A DNA stretch of 64,000 nt from Cocos nucifera. Lineage: Eukaryota; Streptophyta; Magnoliopsida; Arecales; Arecaceae. The notes under the pieces are model-generated. The model did no database searches and was not told the DNA's origin. It worked only from the letters and a program-made list of their open reading frames with translations. The stretch spans positions 682,001 to 746,000 of the forward strand of contig QRFJ01000083.1 of NCBI GenBank assembly GCA_006176705.1, given 5' to 3'. The position numbers and the translations under genes were made by a program. This document shows, piece by piece, positions 49,560 to 62,646 of this stretch (position 1 is its first letter; every line of letters begins with the position of its first letter).

Positions 49560-50940
49560 CCCTAAGAAAGAAGAAATGGAGAGTAGAAGTTCTCCCACAG
49601 AAGTGGAACGAAGTTCGACAGCGCAAGAAAAGCCGAGCTCCCCCTCGAGCTCGTCGTCAAGGAAGTCCGGACAAAAAAAGCAGAAAGTTCTCTCACGGAG
49701 GGTTTCGCGGGAAAGCGGAATGAAGTTCGGCGCGAGCAGAAAAGCGGAATGAAGTTCGGCGTGAGCAAAGCAGAGCTCCCCCTCGAGCTCATCATCAAGG
49801 AAGTCCAGACAAAACAAGCAGGAAGTTCTCTCGCGGAGGATTTCGTGGGAAAGCAGAATAAAGTTCGGCGCGAGCAGAAAAGCGGAATGAAGTTCGACGC
49901 GACCAAAGCCGAGCTCCCCCTCGAGCTCATCGTCAAGAAAGTGTCAAGAAAGTTCTCCTATGGAGGGTTTTTGCAAAAAAGTGGAATGAACTTCGGCGCA
50001 AGCAAGGCCGAACTCCCCCTCGAAGCTCATCATCGAGGAAGCCCCGACAAAGGGGCATGAAGTCCTCCCACGAAAGCTTTTGTAGGAAAGCATAATGAAG
50101 TTTGGCGTGAGGAAAGCCGAGCTCCCCCTCGAGCTCGTCGTCAAGAAAGTTCGGACAAAAGAAGCAGGAAGTTCTCCGGTGGAGGGTTTCGCGGGAAAGC
50201 GGAATGAAGTTTGGTGCGAGCAGGAAAGTAGAATGAAGTTCGGCGCAAGTAAAGCCGAGCTCCCTCTTGAGCTCGTCATCAAGGAAGTGTCAAGGAAGTT
50301 CTTCCACGGAGGATTTTGCGGAAAAATGGAATGAACTTCGACGCAAGTGAGGTCGAACTCCACCTCGAAGCTCGTCATCGGAATGAAGTTTGGTGCAAGT
50401 GAGGCCGAACTCCACCTCGAAGCTCGTCATCGGAATGAAGTTTGGTGCAAGTGAGGCCGAACTCCACCTCGAAGCTCGTCATTGGAATGAAGTTCGGTGC
50501 AAGTGAGGCCAAACTCCACCTCGAGCTCATCATGGGAATGAAGTTCGACGCAAGCAAGGCCGAACTTCCCCTCAAACCTCATGATCGGAATGAAGTTTGG
50601 TGCAAGCAAGGCCGAACTCCCCCCTCAAACCTCATCATCGGAATGAAGTTCGACGCAAGTGAGGCCGAACTTCCGCTCGAGTATGTCACCAAGGAAGCCC
50701 CCTATAAAGATTTCACAGGAGGTAAGATGAAGTTCGGCCACGCTCACGACTGCCCTAGGGCAAGCAAGGACTCCCTCTCGAGTATGACTCCAAGGAAGCC
50801 CCGACAAAGGGGTATAAAGTTCTCCCGCAGGTTTTACAAAGGGATGGAATGAAGTTCGACCGCGCCTACGATCTCTACAGTGCAAGCAAGGCCCAAACTT
50901 TGCGAGCTCGTCACCAAAGAATTCCCGACAGAAGGGCATG
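49560..50940. repeat. tandem arrays in the gag region (about 138-bp and 52-bp units)
   Basis: 49635-50320: copies of gagctccccctcgagctc spaced about 137-139 bp apart at 49635, 49772 and 49911, with later ones near 50119 and 50260 at altered spacing. 50380-50690: about six 52-bp units, gaatgaagtttggtgcaagt followed by gaggccgaactccacctcga and agctcgtcatcg. These seem to have expanded within gag, so open frames here are not host genes. Confidence 0.88.
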
Positions 50941-51029
50941 AAGAAGTTCTTCTCTCGAAAGGTTCCGCGACTGTGCCCCCCTCAACGCTCCTCGAACTCA
51001 AATTCTCACAGAAGTTAAGAACCAGCTGC

Positions 51030-51225
51030 CAAAACTAGAAGGGTTACGGTCTCCCCCCATCTACCATCGCAAGTACTGCCTCTACCATCGCAACCACGGC
51101 CACGACACTGAGGAATGTATGCAACTCCGAGACGAAATTGAGGAGCTCGTCAGAAAGGGGCGGTCGGGTAAATTCCTTCGACGCCAGTCTAAAGTAGGAG
51201 AAGATCGGCCAAGGGCACTATCGTA
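51030..51225 (+). pseudogene. gag C-terminal remnant
   Basis: The + frame reads LEGLRSPPIYHRKYCLYHRN, then HGHDTEECMQLRDEIEELVR. This C-x2-H / H-x4-C pattern (YCxxHRxxGHDTEEC) is typical of the nucleocapsid-like end of plant Tat-type gag. It is isolated: the upstream capsid part is replaced by tandem repeats and no pol follows. Confidence 0.85.
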
Positions 51226-51544
51226 ACCAGAAACGATATGGTCGACCACCTCACGGCGTCATCAACGTTACTCCAAGGAGGAGCTTAGTACATCGACGAT
51301 TCGTCGTCTCCCAGCAACAAAGCCAAGAGCTTGCTCCAAATTGAGAAAGCCAGCATGAGATAGAGGAGGTCGTCCGGCTTGAGACTTACTGCCAGAGAGA
51401 ACTTGGAGGAGCAACGCCCCCACGACCCTGAAATGGGAATGTGTTGCGAGTAACATTTCCTCGGTAAAATTCTTCCCCAACAAATAATATTATTTCTGGG
51501 CGCAAAAACTATGTGATGACAGGAAAGAAGCAATCGATAGTTGC

Positions 51545-52370
51545 CGTGTTAGGAACAGGAGGAGAACCTCGTCCTAACATGAGCAAAGTTGAAGGCCTCG
51601 TTCACCTTAGACAAGATGGAATGAGACGGACGATGGTCTGAATGTGCCCCCATAGTCTGTTAGGAACAGGAGGAGAACCTCGTCCTAACGCGAGCAAAGT
51701 CGAAGGCCTCGTTCACAAAGGACGAGACGGAGGAAGAGGCACGGACGACGGTCCGTATGTGCCCCCACAGTCCGTTAGAAATAGGAAGAGAACCTCGTCC
51801 TAATGCGAGCAAAAATCGAAGACCTCGTTCACCTTAGACGAGATGGGGGGAAGACGGATGATGGTTCGAATGTGCCCCCACAGTCCGTTAGAAACAGAAG
51901 GAGAACTTCGTCCTAATGCGAGCAAAGTCGAAGGCCTTCGTTCACAAAGGACGAGATGGGGGAGAGATGCGGACGACGGTCCGTATGTGCCCCCACAGCC
52001 CGTTAGGAATAGGAGGAGAACCTCGTCCTAACGTGAGCAAAGTCGAAGGCCTCGTTCACCTTAGACGAGATGGGGAGAGATGAATGACGGTCCGAATGTA
52101 CCCCCACAGTCCGTTAGGAACAGGAGGAGAACCTCGTCCTAACGTGAGCAAAGTCGAAGGCTCGTTCATAAAGGACGAGATGGGAGGAGAGGTGCGAATG
52201 ACAGTCCGTATGTACCCCCACAGCCCATTAGAAACAGGAGGAGAACCTCGTCCTAACGTGAGCAAAGTCGAAGGCCTCGTTCATCTTAGACGAGACAGGA
52301 GGAGACGGACGACGGTCCGAATGTGTCCCCACAGTCCATTAGAAATAAAAGAAGAACCTCGTCTTAACGC
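51545..52370. repeat. tandem array, 111-116-bp unit, about 8 copies
   Basis: Copies of ttaggaacaggaggagaacc begin near 51549, 51660, 51775, 51888, 52003, 52114, 52228 and 52339. Each unit also has cctcgtcctaacgcgagcaa, gtcgaaggcctcgttcac and gacggtccgaatgtgccccc. It is the inverted counterpart of the array at 33000-33440. Confidence 0.92.
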
Positions 52371-52379
52371 GAGCGTCCA

Positions 52380-52860
52380 CATCAACCTCAACCAAAGGAG
52401 ATAAGATCTCCTCCGAGCGACCGGGCCAACCTCGGCTAGAGAGCTTCAATTTCGACCTCGGCTAGAGATAGGATCTCTCCCTCGCGACCGTGTCAACCTC
52501 AATTGGAGAGCTTCAACTTCAACTTTGGCCAGATAAGATCTCTTTCGAGCGGCTGAGACAACCTTGGTCAGAGATAAGATCGAAGACAACCTCGTCCTGA
52601 GATCATATCTCTCCCGAGCGCCCGTATTAACCTCGGCTGCTGGAGACAATATCACCTCCGAGGAGCTCAACCTCCGACCTCGATCGCAGTGGATGAGGCC
52701 TACCTCAATCTCGATTGGAGATGAGATCTCCCCCAGGCCTCAACTTCGACATCAACTTTGGCTGGAGATGAAATCTCTCCTCCGAGCTTCGACCTGATCC
52801 AACACGGAGCCCAGAAGAGGACTTCGACAGTCATCTTTTCTGCACTCCCTTCCCTCGAGT
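52380..52860. repeat. degenerate tandem array near the 3' end of the element
   Basis: Repeats of gataagatctctcccgagcg, accgtgtcaacctcgg and agagcttcaacttcgacctc. These are the reverse complement of the array at 32270-33010. Confidence 0.8.
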
Positions 52861-52887
52861 TTCAAACTCGAAAGTGGGGGAGACTAT

Positions 52888-53793
52888 TATTGGAGATAAA
52901 TTCCGCTCCTATCGAAGTCAAGTTCGGTGGCCAGTCTGATGTGGTCAGTAGCCATGGAAGAGCTTCAGTGGATGGGTCTTGGTCGAACTCTTACAGCCGG
53001 CCGAACTCTTAGCAGCCGAGCTTCTTCAAATTGCTTAGCGGCCGAGCTCCTTCGGACTTCCAGTGGTCGGACTTTAGTCGAACTCAACCGTCGAGCTTTA
53101 GCCGAACTCAGACTTCCGCAAGAGCTGAACTCTCTCCGCGTCGTTCCAGTCAGGTGCCTGCAGGAGCCAAACTCCCTCCAAGCTTCCTCTTCGGTCGGAT
53201 TTCTTCAGAAGTCGGACTTCTCTCAGACATCCCCTTCAGCTGGCCGAACTCCTCTGCGGTCGAGCTCCTCCCGAGCTTTTTCTTCGGCCGAACTCTCCTA
53301 CAAGTTCAAACTCATCTGGACGAACTATCGCCATCAATCTGCAACAGACGAAAAGACCGGACGACATGAACGCCACTACTGACGACACCACTCTCTCCAT
53401 AACCAGCCCTATGCGGTCCATGATCTGCCAGTATGGCTGTCACTATCCATCTGACGACGCCTTCCTCTCTGTATCAAACTCCATGCGGCTTCAACGGCTC
53501 GCTATCAGACGGTATGGCCGTCACCATCAATTAAGTTCCGCCCATAAAGGACCCTCCAGATATGCTAACTCAAAACTCTGATTTCTAAGCTCTCCTCTCC
53601 TTCTCTAAGCTCAGCGGAACTCATTTCCGAGCACTTCATTTCTATTGATCGGAGCTGACTTGATCGTCGGAGAGTCCTGTCGAAGCCACCTTCCATCAAC
53701 TTCGAACGGAATTTTATTTTGCAGGTCTCTGATGGCAACCTCATCCACCACCGCTCCAGTTAATTTTGGCGATGATCAGATTCTGTGCCAACA
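52888..53793 (+). repeat. 3' LTR, 906 bp
   Basis: Matches 48293-49172 over its whole length, with scattered base changes (about one in ten over segments compared by eye) and a 26-bp extra block near 53030 (a partial repeat of the ...agcggccgagctcctt motif). Ends CTGTGCCAACA with the terminal CA intact. Confidence 0.93.
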
Positions 53794-53849
53794 AAAATTT
53801 TATATTTTTATATTCTTTGTGAATATGTAATGTGCCATAAAAAGTCATC

Positions 53850-53948
53850 AACCCCATTCTATATATGCAGTTTATTATACTGTAATATTATATTTTAAAA
53901 ATAGTTTAAAAAAAAATCGCAATCCATGGACATTCTATATATTAGACC
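53850..53948 (+). promoter_or_regulatory. candidate core promoter of the UGT gene
   Basis: Two TATA-like motifs lie between the retroelement and the start codon: CTATATATGC at about 53859 and TCTATATATTAG at about 53935. The second would place the transcript start near 53965, about 100 bp before the ATG at 54067. An ATG at 53926, in frame with the UGT, lies before that motif and is therefore not preferred as start. Confidence 0.45.
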
Positions 53949-54066
53949 ACACTCCTGCAGTCGTATCTCCACAGCTCCTTCCTCTGGCCCAAACACCTTC
54001 CACAAACGGCCTAAACAACCCACCCTGCCTCCCACCGCCACCTTCGCCTCCGCCTCCGCTGCTGGC

Positions 54067-55566
54067 ATGGCAGCCCAGGAGACAGAGAGAGACCACGTCG
54101 TCATCTTCCCTTTCATGGCCAAGGGCCATACCATCCCCCTCCTCCACCTCGCCGTCGCCCTCTCGGCCCGTGGCCTCCGCGTCACACTTGTCACCACCCC
54201 GGCCAACTCCCCCTTCATCCGCCACCACCTTCCCTCCTGCCGCCACCCCGCTGTAGACATCCTCACCCTCCCGTTCCCCGACCTCCAGCCTCTCCCCGCT
54301 GGTGTCGAGTCCACCGACGGCCTCCCCTCCCTGGATCTCTACCCTGCTTTCCTCCGCGCCACCGCCCTCCTCCGCCGCCCCTTCCAACACCTTCTCGTCC
54401 GCCTCCTCCGGGACGCCGCTCGTCCACCCCTCTGCCTCATCTCCGACTTCTTCCTCGGCTGGACCCTCCCTCTCTGCCGCCGCTACGGCCTCCCCCGCCT
54501 CGTCTTCCACGGCATGTCCGCCTTCTCCATGGCCCTCTGCAAGTCCCTCTGGGTCCATCAACCCCACTCCACCTCCGCCGCCTCCGGCGACCACCGCCTC
54601 CCCATCCACGTCCCCGGCACGCCCCCTTCGCTCCTTCTCACCTTAGTCGAAGTTCCCGACACGGTCCGCAACGCGGCCAACCCGGACGACCCGGTGATTC
54701 AGTTCCTCAACGAGCTAGGCGACTCGGACGTCAGCAGCTGGGGCATAGTCGTCAACAGCTTCGCCAAGGTGGACGGCGACTACGTCCGGCTCTTGGAGTC
54801 CTTTTATCGCGGCGGGGCCCGCGCCTGGCTTCTGGGCCCTCTCTCCCTCTTCGCCGATCCGGAGTCCGACGCCCGCGACTGTCTGAAATGGCTCGACGGG
54901 AAGGACCGGGGCTCGGTGGTCTACGTCTCGTTCGGGACCCAGGTGCACGTGCCGGACACGCAGCTTGACGAGGTGGCCCACGGGCTGGTCCAATCGGGTT
55001 ACAACTTCGTCTTGGTGGTTCGCTCGGAGTCCTGGGTCCCGCCCGATTGCGTGGAAGAGGGGGGGAAGGTAGTAGGAGGCTGGGTCCCACAGGGGAAGAT
55101 ACTAGGACACGCGGCGATCGGAGGATTCGTCAGCCACTGTGGGTGGAATTCGGTGCTGGAGAGCTTATCGGCGGGGGTGCCGATTCTAACTTGGCCGATG
55201 ATCGCCGAGCAGCAGCTGAACGCGAAGCACGTGGTGGAGCTCCTGGGCGCCGGGGTGCGGCTGGGCGGCGGGGAAACGGGTGAAATTATTGAGAGGGAGG
55301 AGGTGGCCAAGGGAGTGAAAGAGGTGATGGGGGGAGGTGAGAAGGGGTGGAAGGCGAGGGAGAGAGCTGCCGAGCTCCGGCGGGCGGCGGCGGACGCTGT
55401 GGCGGAGGGGGGGACGTCGGACCGGGCGTTGGAGGAGCTTTTGGAGGAGCTCCGGAGGGCCAACAGCAACGTTGTCCGCGAGTTTTGGAAGGAGGAAGAT
55501 CAGGCGGTGGTGGCGGGTGAAGAGAACCATGCGGGGTTGCAGCAGGATGGGATTCCAATCGCATGA
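54067..55566 (+). CDS. family 1 UDP-glycosyltransferase (UGT90A-like)
   Basis: Intronless, 499 codons from MAAQETERDH, the usual plant UGT length. It transfers sugar, probably glucose, from UDP-sugar to small acceptors such as phenolics or hormones in the cytosol. The N-terminal acceptor half has FPFMAKGHTIPLLHLA with catalytic H21; D127 in LISDFF is the probable activating Asp. The PSPG sugar-donor box spans W339-Q382 (WVPQ...HCGWNS...EQ), all key residues present; the final Gln favours UDP-glucose. FHGMSAFS and the GHTIPLLHLA form point to group C (UGT90A1-like), with UGT92A as the alternative; the acceptor is unknown. The in-frame ATG at 53926 would add 47 residues unlike any UGT N-terminus, so 54067 is chosen. 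The first half is very GC-rich, as in many monocot genes. The C-terminus (after about residue 480) is longer and less conserved. Confidence 0.93.
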   Translation: MAAQETERDHVVIFPFMAKGHTIPLLHLAVALSARGLRVTLVTTPANSPFIRHHLPSCRHPAVDILTLPFPDLQPLPAGVESTDGLPSLDLYPAFLRATALLRRPFQHLLVRLLRDAARPPLCLISDFFLGWTLPLCRRYGLPRLVFHGMSAFSMALCKSLWVHQPHSTSAASGDHRLPIHVPGTPPSLLLTLVEVPDTVRNAANPDDPVIQFLNELGDSDVSSWGIVVNSFAKVDGDYVRLLESFYRGGARAWLLGPLSLFADPESDARDCLKWLDGKDRGSVVYVSFGTQVHVPDTQLDEVAHGLVQSGYNFVLVVRSESWVPPDCVEEGGKVVGGWVPQGKILGHAAIGGFVSHCGWNSVLESLSAGVPILTWPMIAEQQLNAKHVVELLGAGVRLGGGETGEIIEREEVAKGVKEVMGGGEKGWKARERAAELRRAAADAVAEGGTSDRALEELLEELRRANSNVVREFWKEEDQAVVAGEENHAGLQQDGIPIA

Positions 55567-56029
55567 CGGTGGTTTGTTGAAATTGGGATTGTAGCATGAT
55601 CTCGTAGCGTGACTTGATGTTGTGTTTACGTCATGCGGGAGAGAAACGGTGGTGCTTGCTTTTACCGTTGATCGATTAACATATATATATAATGCTGAGG
55701 ATGCTTTGTGAAAATAATCCTTATTGTTAGTTGGACTTTTTTTCTTTTTTTGGGTACATGAGCAAAGCCCAAAATAAAAATAGAAAAGATGCGCAATATA
55801 AACTAGCACCTGGGAAGCAGTGCCAGCAAAATCAGCGAAAACAAGGAAACGGTGGAAGCAGGGACGTTGAAGCCAATTCACGAGCACAGAAAAGACTCAT
55901 GAGACGATCCACCAGCTGATCGGCTTTACGAAGGAAGGACATGAAGACCCTGAATGCATCCAATGTCGAACGGCAGTGGATGGAGTGGAAGTGTTGTTCA
56001 GATAAAATTATTGTTTGTTAAGATGAGCT
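55567..56029. other. UGT 3' flank
   Basis: Contains the probable UGT 3' UTR. No gene seen. An AT run lies near 55680. Confidence 0.55.
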
Positions 56030-57800
56030 TTGATCTAATTGATTACAGTCAAAGAATCGCCCTCCAATCATATGCATGCGTAGCCAAGAGAATAGATAGC
56101 TACGGTCATGGCTTGCTAAGCAGCTTGTAATTCAGTCTCGGGCACGGAAGAAGCATAAAAAGTATCGGATTCTGCATATAGAACAACCCCATAGTGATCC
56201 TGGATGATATAACCAAGATCAGATCTGCCATCTAAGCTACCCAAGATGCGTCAAGGTTTATCTTGATAAAATCATAAGGAGGGGGTATCTAATACAGAAA
56301 GAAAGGAGTGGATTGGAATGGGCTCACAGTGCCGCCTGTAACCCAGTCTTTTGAATCATTAGTCAAGGTGCAATATTCGCAATAGACTCCAATTTTGAAG
56401 CATGCTAGAGAGCTAAGGTTAGAATTTTGGAACGACAATGCTGTGATCCTAAGAATAGGTGGTTTTTTCTTGAGTTCCAAATACTTCAAAGTACGTGACA
56501 AATCATAGATTTCTACCGGCTGGAGACCATGACAGATGCCAACAGATCGATAATGTTCTCCAATGAGCTAACAAGATGAGGAGCAAGGTGTGTTTGAAAT
56601 GGAATCGTTTATGGCTTGATTCTTGCACTGTAGAGTATATTATTGTTGATAACCACCATATCATTCATCTTAGAAATGGATGGAACGTAGGGTGCCTCGC
56701 CTATTTCATGAACGAATAAGAGCCACCCACAACTTACGGCGACAAAGTTGTGGGATCCAAGCTCAATCCAACGCTTGGATCACTGGTTATTGATTGGATA
56801 GGCCTAATTCCTAGGAGAATTCATCGCCGGATCAACATATTCTATCCGACAATTAACGGACTCGAAAGACAAGAAACTAAATAATCAAGCTAGGAATTGT
56901 TTGTTACATTAGATAGCATAAATAAATTAGCTAGATCTATATTTTGTTCTGCCCGTTAAAGTGTCGATATCTGGTTTTTTAATATTACATTTGCTGATCC
57001 CATCTGAATAATTTATCCTTGCCAATCCCCGAGGAATATATGAAGTAGAGGGTGACTCCTTGCGTTCGGGTGGTATCTTTCGCACGAAAGACCGTGAAAG
57101 ATGCAACCCACCCCAACCCTACTTCTTGAGGCTCATGCGTCCATCAAGTCTTGCAACTTTTAACTACACGTTTCCATAATTAATATACGTTAACATAATC
57201 TCTTTTCAAGATTTCACTAGAATCCAGATTTCTCAAGGACAATTGCCGCAAGAAACGGACTAATTACCAGTTTGACTTCCTTTAAACAGTCATTGACGAC
57301 TGGGCCCATGCTATCTGAATGTCCTTCTCCACTCTTTTTTTGCCTCCAAGAAGTCCAAAATTGACCAATGTCGTTGGACCAACTTCTAAAGTTCAGCAGA
57401 ATTTTAATGGGATGCTAAATACTTCGGGCGTATCGACATTTCACAAAGAGATGAGAGAACAATTCAATGATAGCACCTCAAAATTTACAGCCAGTATCCC
57501 TACCCCATCCTATTTTAGCCAACATTTCTCCTGTTGGCAGTCTGTTCCATATAAATACTTGGATTTTTTCAGAAACCTTCGCCTTTCAAACAGCCTTGTG
57601 GAAGGACCAGAGGACTCCACCTTCATTGTTAAATTTGTAAAAAGAAGATGCTGAGAAATTTTTATCATTAGTGAGCTTCCAAACCAGCACATCCGCAAGT
57701 ATCGAAGGTCGAAGTGGCTTAAGCATCTGTCGTGGTTTTTTCTTCCTGCTTGGTTTGACCATAACATTACACGAATTATAAATTTGCGGGTTTTACATTT
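56030..57800 (-). pseudogene. LINE remnant: zf-RVT and RNase H-like (RVT_3) domains
   Basis: Read on the - strand. About 57760-57350 encodes DVLVWKLTND, then VSEKIQVFIWNRLPTGEMLA and LFVKCRYARSI, the zf-RVT domain that follows reverse transcriptase in plant LINEs. About 56290-56030 encodes IKINLDASW and, after a frame change, IIQDHYGVVLYAES, VPETELQAA and LEGDSLTVIN, the plant RVT_3 RNase H-like domain. Several frame changes and stops are needed, so it is dead. The two domains are in the expected order for one element, with about 1 kb of unrecognised sequence between. Confidence 0.7.
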
Positions 57801-58353
57801 CTGGAAGTTGATGACAAGAATTATGTTATAGAAAATTCAGCAAAGAACTTTTGGTAAAGAGCCAAGAGCAATGGTTAATAACATTCAGCAACCAAAAGAA
57901 GAGTTGGTTAGGAGGGTCTCACTAAGTACGAGTCACCAATTAATGTCCGAAAAGTTTGGTGTCGTAACGTTAAATTTCTGATCATTATCAGTATTTCAGC
58001 CATTCTTTAAAGAGATGCGCGTATCTAATTGCTGGAAATTTAGGAGTGCACCACCAGAGATCGAACATCCGAGATCTTTGTTCTGAAATTCTTCATTCTG
58101 ATCCAAACTTCTCCTAATTATACTAGAAGATTATGATTGCGCAAACTAAATGCTAAGTTAGTGCCTTCTTTTTTATTGCCATTTTGTGGTTAAGATCTAT
58201 AAATCAAATCACATCTCCCCAAAGAGTTGAACAGTTCCTTCTAGGTCTCCATCCTGGAGAGCAGTTCCTTCCAGCGGGCTACCACTTAAATTCAAATCAA
58301 AATTGCATAGCGTGGAACACTGAACAATGAAGGTCTATATTCCATAGATTTCT

Positions 58354-59037
58354 GTGTCTCAGATGTACAAGTTCGCTAGGTGCCTTTGGAAACTAAATAT
58401 TTCAACCAAGATCAAATGCTTCAGGTGGCTTTGTCCAACGCACACGATCAATTCAAGGGAGAACCTACGGAAGAAACTTGCCAGGTACGTGGGAGGGTGT
58501 GCCATTTGCAATGATCCAACTGAATCAATTGATCATATATTTCTGAATTGTTCATCTGCTAAGGAAATTTGGGAAGGAACCCGGCAGATACTAGCATTAG
58601 AGTTGACACCAGCAGTGTTCTCCGACATTTTCGCTCAAGGAGATGGTGGAACAAGTCCTTAAAAAGAGTCAATAGGCATGCTTGTCTCCAATTGCTGCTA
58701 TTTCTTGGGGCTTATGGAAGGAATGAAGAAACTTCGACCTATGCTTGTGCTTTTCAAGCAACTAGACTCTTCAATGATTGGTCTGTGCCACGTAAGAATG
58801 GTGACCTTATATGAATTGCCTCCACTTGGGCCAAGATTAAGAGTCTCCCTTTTCAATTCTGACAGAAAATTTGTTTCTGTGTTGTTTCTATATTATGAAA
58901 ACTTGTTTCTTCAGCAAGGTTAATCACATATCAACTTGAAGTGCAAGCTGAAATTGAGGCTGTTGTTCCTTATTGTCAATATAGGATTGGTTAGGATTCA
59001 AGTATCTGGAAGATTTTGTCAAAAAAAAAAAAAAAAG
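58354..59037 (+). pseudogene. LINE 3'-end fragment with poly(A): zf-RVT domain
   Basis: The + frame from 58354 reads LWKLNISTKIKCFRWLC, then CAICNDPTESIDHIFLNCSS and AKEIW. This is a full zf-RVT pattern with C-x2-C and H-x4-C. After 58662 other frames continue (WGLWKE-like near 58700). The fragment ends in 15-16 A at about 59022-59037, consistent with a 5'-truncated LINE insertion. Nothing upstream of the zf-RVT domain was recognised. Confidence 0.72.
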
Positions 59038-61676
<2,639 letters not shown>

Positions 61677-62572
61677 TGTTATGGGTCAGTTATGGCTCAT
61701 CCTCAACCAAGTATTCGTTGGTCTTAGCCAACCTACTGTACTAAGCCATCTAAAGATGATCGACCATTGTCCATCTACCCCCGACCAACCTTTCTTTGCA
61801 ATAGGCTACTTGCACACTAACAATTTGTCGTAGGTCCCATCCAACCGATCAATCTCCGAGAGTGGTTGTGTTATAGGTCGGATATTGCAAACCTATCATA
61901 GCTCATCATTGGACGAGCTATTTTCCAAGATAAGTCTTTCTGGAGTTAACTAGTGAGAAGCTATTCGCAACCGGCCTACTATTGACCAATCTCAAACAAC
62001 CTACCATAGCTCATACATTACCGATCAATCTTTAAGAATAGTGATCTATCATAAATCGGACTATGCTAACCTATTATAGCTCGTCCACGGATGAGCTATC
62101 TTCACCTCTCCAAAATGGTCCTCTCTAAATTGACTAGTGACAAGCTATTTCTATTCTGACGATTTATTATAAGTCGTCTATTACCGAACTATCTCCATCT
62201 CTTCTCTCCAAATTAGGAAAGTCCGAATAAAGAAGGAGTCCCTTATGATCCCATCTTTCTAAAAAGAAAAAATATCTTCTGAATCAATTTAGAGCAATAA
62301 ATTTGAAAGATCGTTAAAGTCCTAGACGGACACGACTCTAATTCCTCTCCTATAAGTAAAGGGGCTCCGGACCCTCTAAGTAAGCACTCAATTATATGCT
62401 TTCTCCTCTCTTTGTTCTCCAGTCTCCTAACTTGAGTGTCGGAGGGTCTTCATCAGAGAAATCCCTGGTGAGAACTTTTATGCAAAAAATCAAGCCAAGC
62501 TCCAGCAGCAGTTTGTCCTCGACCATAAGTTCCTCGATGGCCGACCTGAGGCAGAAAGATTCAGGAGCAACA
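61677..62572 (+). repeat. 5' LTR, 896 bp
   Basis: Runs TGTTATGGGTCAGTTATGG ... TCAGGAGCAACA, a TG...CA form. The second half resembles the - strand of 46384-47067: shared gactctaattcctcccc-type block, tataagtaaaggggctccgg against tataaataaaggagctccgg, and the end gcagaaagatt(c/t)aggagcaa. Confidence 0.85.
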
Positions 62573-62646
62573 CTTGGCGCTAGAGAAAGAGACGTGATTG
62601 GTTTTAAGGTCCAATTTTGAGAGGAGAAAGTTTGTTGTTGGACATC

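Larger units (their letters stand above)
48293..53793 (+). mobile_element. complete non-autonomous (pol-less) LTR retrotransposon, 5.5 kb, exact AAAAT TSD
   Basis: 5' LTR 48293-49172, primer-binding-like site from 49173 (gattagcgctggaaggaggg), gag start near 49300 (MPPKRASTR then a stop), tandem arrays 49560-50940, gag C-terminal remnant 51030-51225, arrays 51545-52370 and 52380-52860, polypurine tract about 52870-52887 (aaagtgggggaga) and 3' LTR 52888-53793. The flanks are AAAAT at 48288-48292 and 53794-53798, an exact 5-bp target duplication, so this is one intact insertion. No protease, reverse transcriptase, RNase H or integrase sequence is present. It must have moved with enzymes from a related element. 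The gag remnant and primer-site form point to the Tat group; that is inference. Confidence 0.92.

Noticed and set aside
49560..52404. Arrays of regularly spaced repeats resembling a CRISPR-like layout
   Set aside because: Units are directly adjacent or nearly so without unique spacers, lie between LTRs of a plant retroelement, and the genome is eukaryotic.
53926..54066. Upstream in-frame ATG that would add 47 residues to the UGT
   Set aside because: The extra residues do not resemble any UGT N-terminus or a clear signal peptide, and the ATG precedes the best TATA-like motif. The start at 54067 gives the normal family N-terminus.
53935..55597. Long minus-strand and alternate-frame ORFs (up to 224 codons) across the UGT gene
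   Set aside because: They are shadows of the GC-rich UGT coding sequence, where stops are rare in all frames. No independent motif was found.
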